DNA of 8,653 nucleotides, taken from assembly GCA_947057405.1 (NCBI GenBank), contig CAMSEJ010000094.1, positions 1 to 8,653 of the forward strand, read 5' to 3'. Position numbers and translations under genes: made by a program. Numbering within the stretch: position 1 is the first letter of the stretch; each line of letters starts with the position of its first letter. The stretch is from an uncultured Roseburia sp. (lineage in GTDB: Bacteria; Bacillota; Clostridia; Lachnospirales; Lachnospiraceae). Positions 7,894-8,653 of the stretch are shown here, piece after piece. Under the pieces are notes generated by a model that was not told the DNA's origin, ran no database searches, and worked only from the letters and a program-made list of their open reading frames with translations.

Positions 7894-7938
7894 CCTGGTA
7901 TCCGTCCCTCCTTCCTGTTCTCAACTGCCCTGGTATCC
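7894..7938 (-). repeat. 10-bp direct repeat in the GH2 leader
   Basis: GGATACCAGG (minus strand) occurs at 7929-7938 and again at 7894-7903, exactly 35 bp apart start to start. Both copies fall in the predicted leader between promoter and ribosome binding site. They could be a pair of regulator sites or chance; I do not recognise a riboswitch or attenuator around them. Confidence 0.35.
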
Positions 7939-7975
7939 TTTTGCACAAAATAACATATTATTTGCCTATTTTTCC

Positions 7976-7984
7976 ATTATATCA
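7976..7984 (-). promoter_or_regulatory. Extended -10 promoter candidate for the GH2 gene
   Basis: The minus strand reads TGATATAAT, a perfect TGnTATAAT extended -10 element for the housekeeping sigma factor. No good -35 box lies 16-18 nt upstream (the sequence there is near TAGATC), which is tolerated in extended -10 promoters. Transcription would start near 7969, giving a leader of about 175 nt. It lies downstream of the SNF2 gene's stop, so the GH2 gene can be expressed alone. Found by eye, not tested. Confidence 0.6.
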
Positions 7985-8004
7985 CTGGGCTTCCAAATGA
8001 TCTA

Positions 8005-8020
8005 TTGGCGAATCTGCCAA
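8005..8020. promoter_or_regulatory. Inverted repeat, candidate operator
   Basis: TTGGCGAATCTGCCAA is a perfect 5-bp inverted repeat (TTGGC/GCCAA) around 6 bases. Its centre lies about 43 bp upstream of the transcription start predicted from the TATAAT box, where an activator could replace the missing -35 contact. It does not match the catabolite (cre) consensus. No regulator gene is in the window, so the role is a guess. Confidence 0.3.
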
Positions 8021-8073
8021 AATGCCTGTCCATAATTTGTATAAATTTTCTACCGTTTTCTGGAAACCGCTCC

Positions 8074-8653
8074 TTACACTTCCAGCAGTTCCATAATTTC
8101 CTCCCTGCTCAATGCCCCAAGCTGCCCGGTTTCCCCGCCGACGATCTGATCCGCCAGATTCTTCTTAGTTTCCTGAAGCTTTTGTATCTTCTCTTCAATT
8201 GTATTCTTGGCAATCAGCTTGTATACCGCTACTTTTTTGGTCTGTCCGATGCGGTGCGCACGGTCGGTCGCCTGGTTCTGCACGGCCTGGTTCCACCAGG
8301 GATCGTAGTGAATCACAATATCTGCCCCGGTCAGGTTTAATCCTACGCCGCCGGCCTTTAGTGAAATCAGAAATACGTTTACATCTCCCTCATTAAATTC
8401 CTTCACCAGCTCCAGCCGCCGTTTCTTGGGCGTGCTGCCGGTTATCGTATAATAAGCGATATGCTCTGTGTCCAGCTTTTGCTGTATAATTTCCAGCATG
8501 GATGTAAACTGGGAAAATACCAGCATTCTGTGGCCGCCGTCTATCGCGCTCTGCACAAGCTGCAGGCAGGCTTCCAGCTTGGCGGCTTCCCCTCGGTAAT
8601 TGTCAAAACACAGAGACGGATCGCAGCAAATCTGGCGCAGGCGCATCAGTTCC
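8074..8653 (-). CDS. SNF2-family DNA/RNA helicase-like ATPase, C-terminal part (5' end outside window)
   Basis: This is the last 192 or so codons of a SNF2/RapA-like superfamily 2 ATPase, an enzyme class that uses ATP to move along nucleic acid and remodel bound proteins in the cytoplasm. The frame is open through the right edge (E-L before the first visible ATG), and MRLRQICCDPSL is an internal SNF2 motif that normally lies far into the protein, so the ATG at 8646-8644 is not a start. Counting from that Met, helicase motif IV is MLVFSQFT (41-48), motif V is LKAGGVGLNLTGAD (96-109) with HYDPWWN (113-119), and motif VI is QATDRAHRIGQ (125-135), holding the arginines that sense ATP. The end, EEIMELLEV, is usual for the family. 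The walker motifs lie outside the window. It ends in TAA at 8076-8074, with 279 bp before the GH2 gene; I see no functional link to it and no clear terminator. Confidence 0.93.
   Translation of the reverse strand, partial: ELMRLRQICCDPSLCFDNYRGEAAKLEACLQLVQSAIDGGHRMLVFSQFTSMLEIIQQKLDTEHIAYYTITGSTPKKRRLELVKEFNEGDVNVFLISLKAGGVGLNLTGADIVIHYDPWWNQAVQNQATDRAHRIGQTKKVAVYKLIAKNTIEEKIQKLQETKKNLADQIVGGETGQLGALSREEIMELLEV

Larger units (their letters stand above)
7795..8073. other. Intergenic region between SNF2 and GH2 genes
   Basis: This 279-bp gap carries the GH2 ribosome binding site, the extended -10 element, one inverted repeat and one direct repeat, all listed separately. A weak inverted repeat with arms TTCCGG and CCGGAA at 7828-7833 and 7856-7861 encloses 22 bases and lies just before the ribosome binding site; it could fold in the leader but is not convincing. 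I find no strong GC hairpin with a T run after the SNF2 stop, so transcription from that gene may read through. Confidence 0.6.

Noticed and set aside
8041..8076. Possible terminator after the SNF2 stop codon
   Set aside because: Only a 4-bp stem (GTTT/AAAC) with no GC-rich arm and no clear T run; too weak to call.
8005..8340. 111-codon plus-strand frame covering part of the SNF2 gene
   Set aside because: It is antisense to well-conserved helicase motifs V and VI and has no recognisable domain, so it is a shadow frame.
8644..8646. ATG at 8646-8644 as the true start of the SNF2 gene
   Set aside because: It sits inside a conserved internal motif (LMRLRQICC), the frame stays open to the window edge, and the ATP-binding half of the protein would be missing.

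Overview
The window holds one very large minus-strand gene, the 3' end of a second minus-strand gene, and a short Illumina adapter remnant at its left edge. The large proteins, the Gram-positive style signal peptide, the strong AAAGGAG ribosome binding site and the GH2 plus LamG architecture suggest a Firmicute of class Clostridia, most likely a gut Lachnospiraceae. That placement rests on recognising the protein family, not on a marker gene.

Layout, left to right. Positions 1-46 are not biological: they match the end of the P7 primer, an 8-nt index and the TruSeq read-2 adapter. The large reading frame runs straight into this adapter, so its last 13 residues and its stop codon are artefacts and its true C-terminus is missing. 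Positions 47-7794 (minus) encode about 2,583 authentic residues of a secreted glycoside hydrolase family 2 beta-galactosidase-like enzyme. The order is: signal peptide, GH2 sugar-binding domain, GH2 Ig-like domain, a TIM barrel with intact catalytic residues but interrupted by a LamG jelly-roll, the late LacZ-type domains, a helical linker, a second LamG domain, and two tandem copies of a unit of about 440 residues (LamG + beta-rich module + bacterial Ig-like module).

Positions 7795-8073 are intergenic. They hold the ribosome binding site, an extended -10 promoter candidate, an inverted repeat just upstream of it and a 10-bp direct repeat in the predicted leader. Positions 8074-8653 (minus) are the C-terminal end of a SNF2-family helicase/ATPase whose 5' part lies outside the window.

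The two genes share a strand, but the gap and the separate promoter argue against a shared function. The hydrolase probably acts outside the cell on galactose-containing glycans, with its four LamG modules as likely carbohydrate-binding or spacer elements. I found no RNA gene, mobile element, CRISPR array or clearly novel system. The points most worth attention are the adapter-made false C-terminus and the LamG domain nested inside the catalytic barrel.
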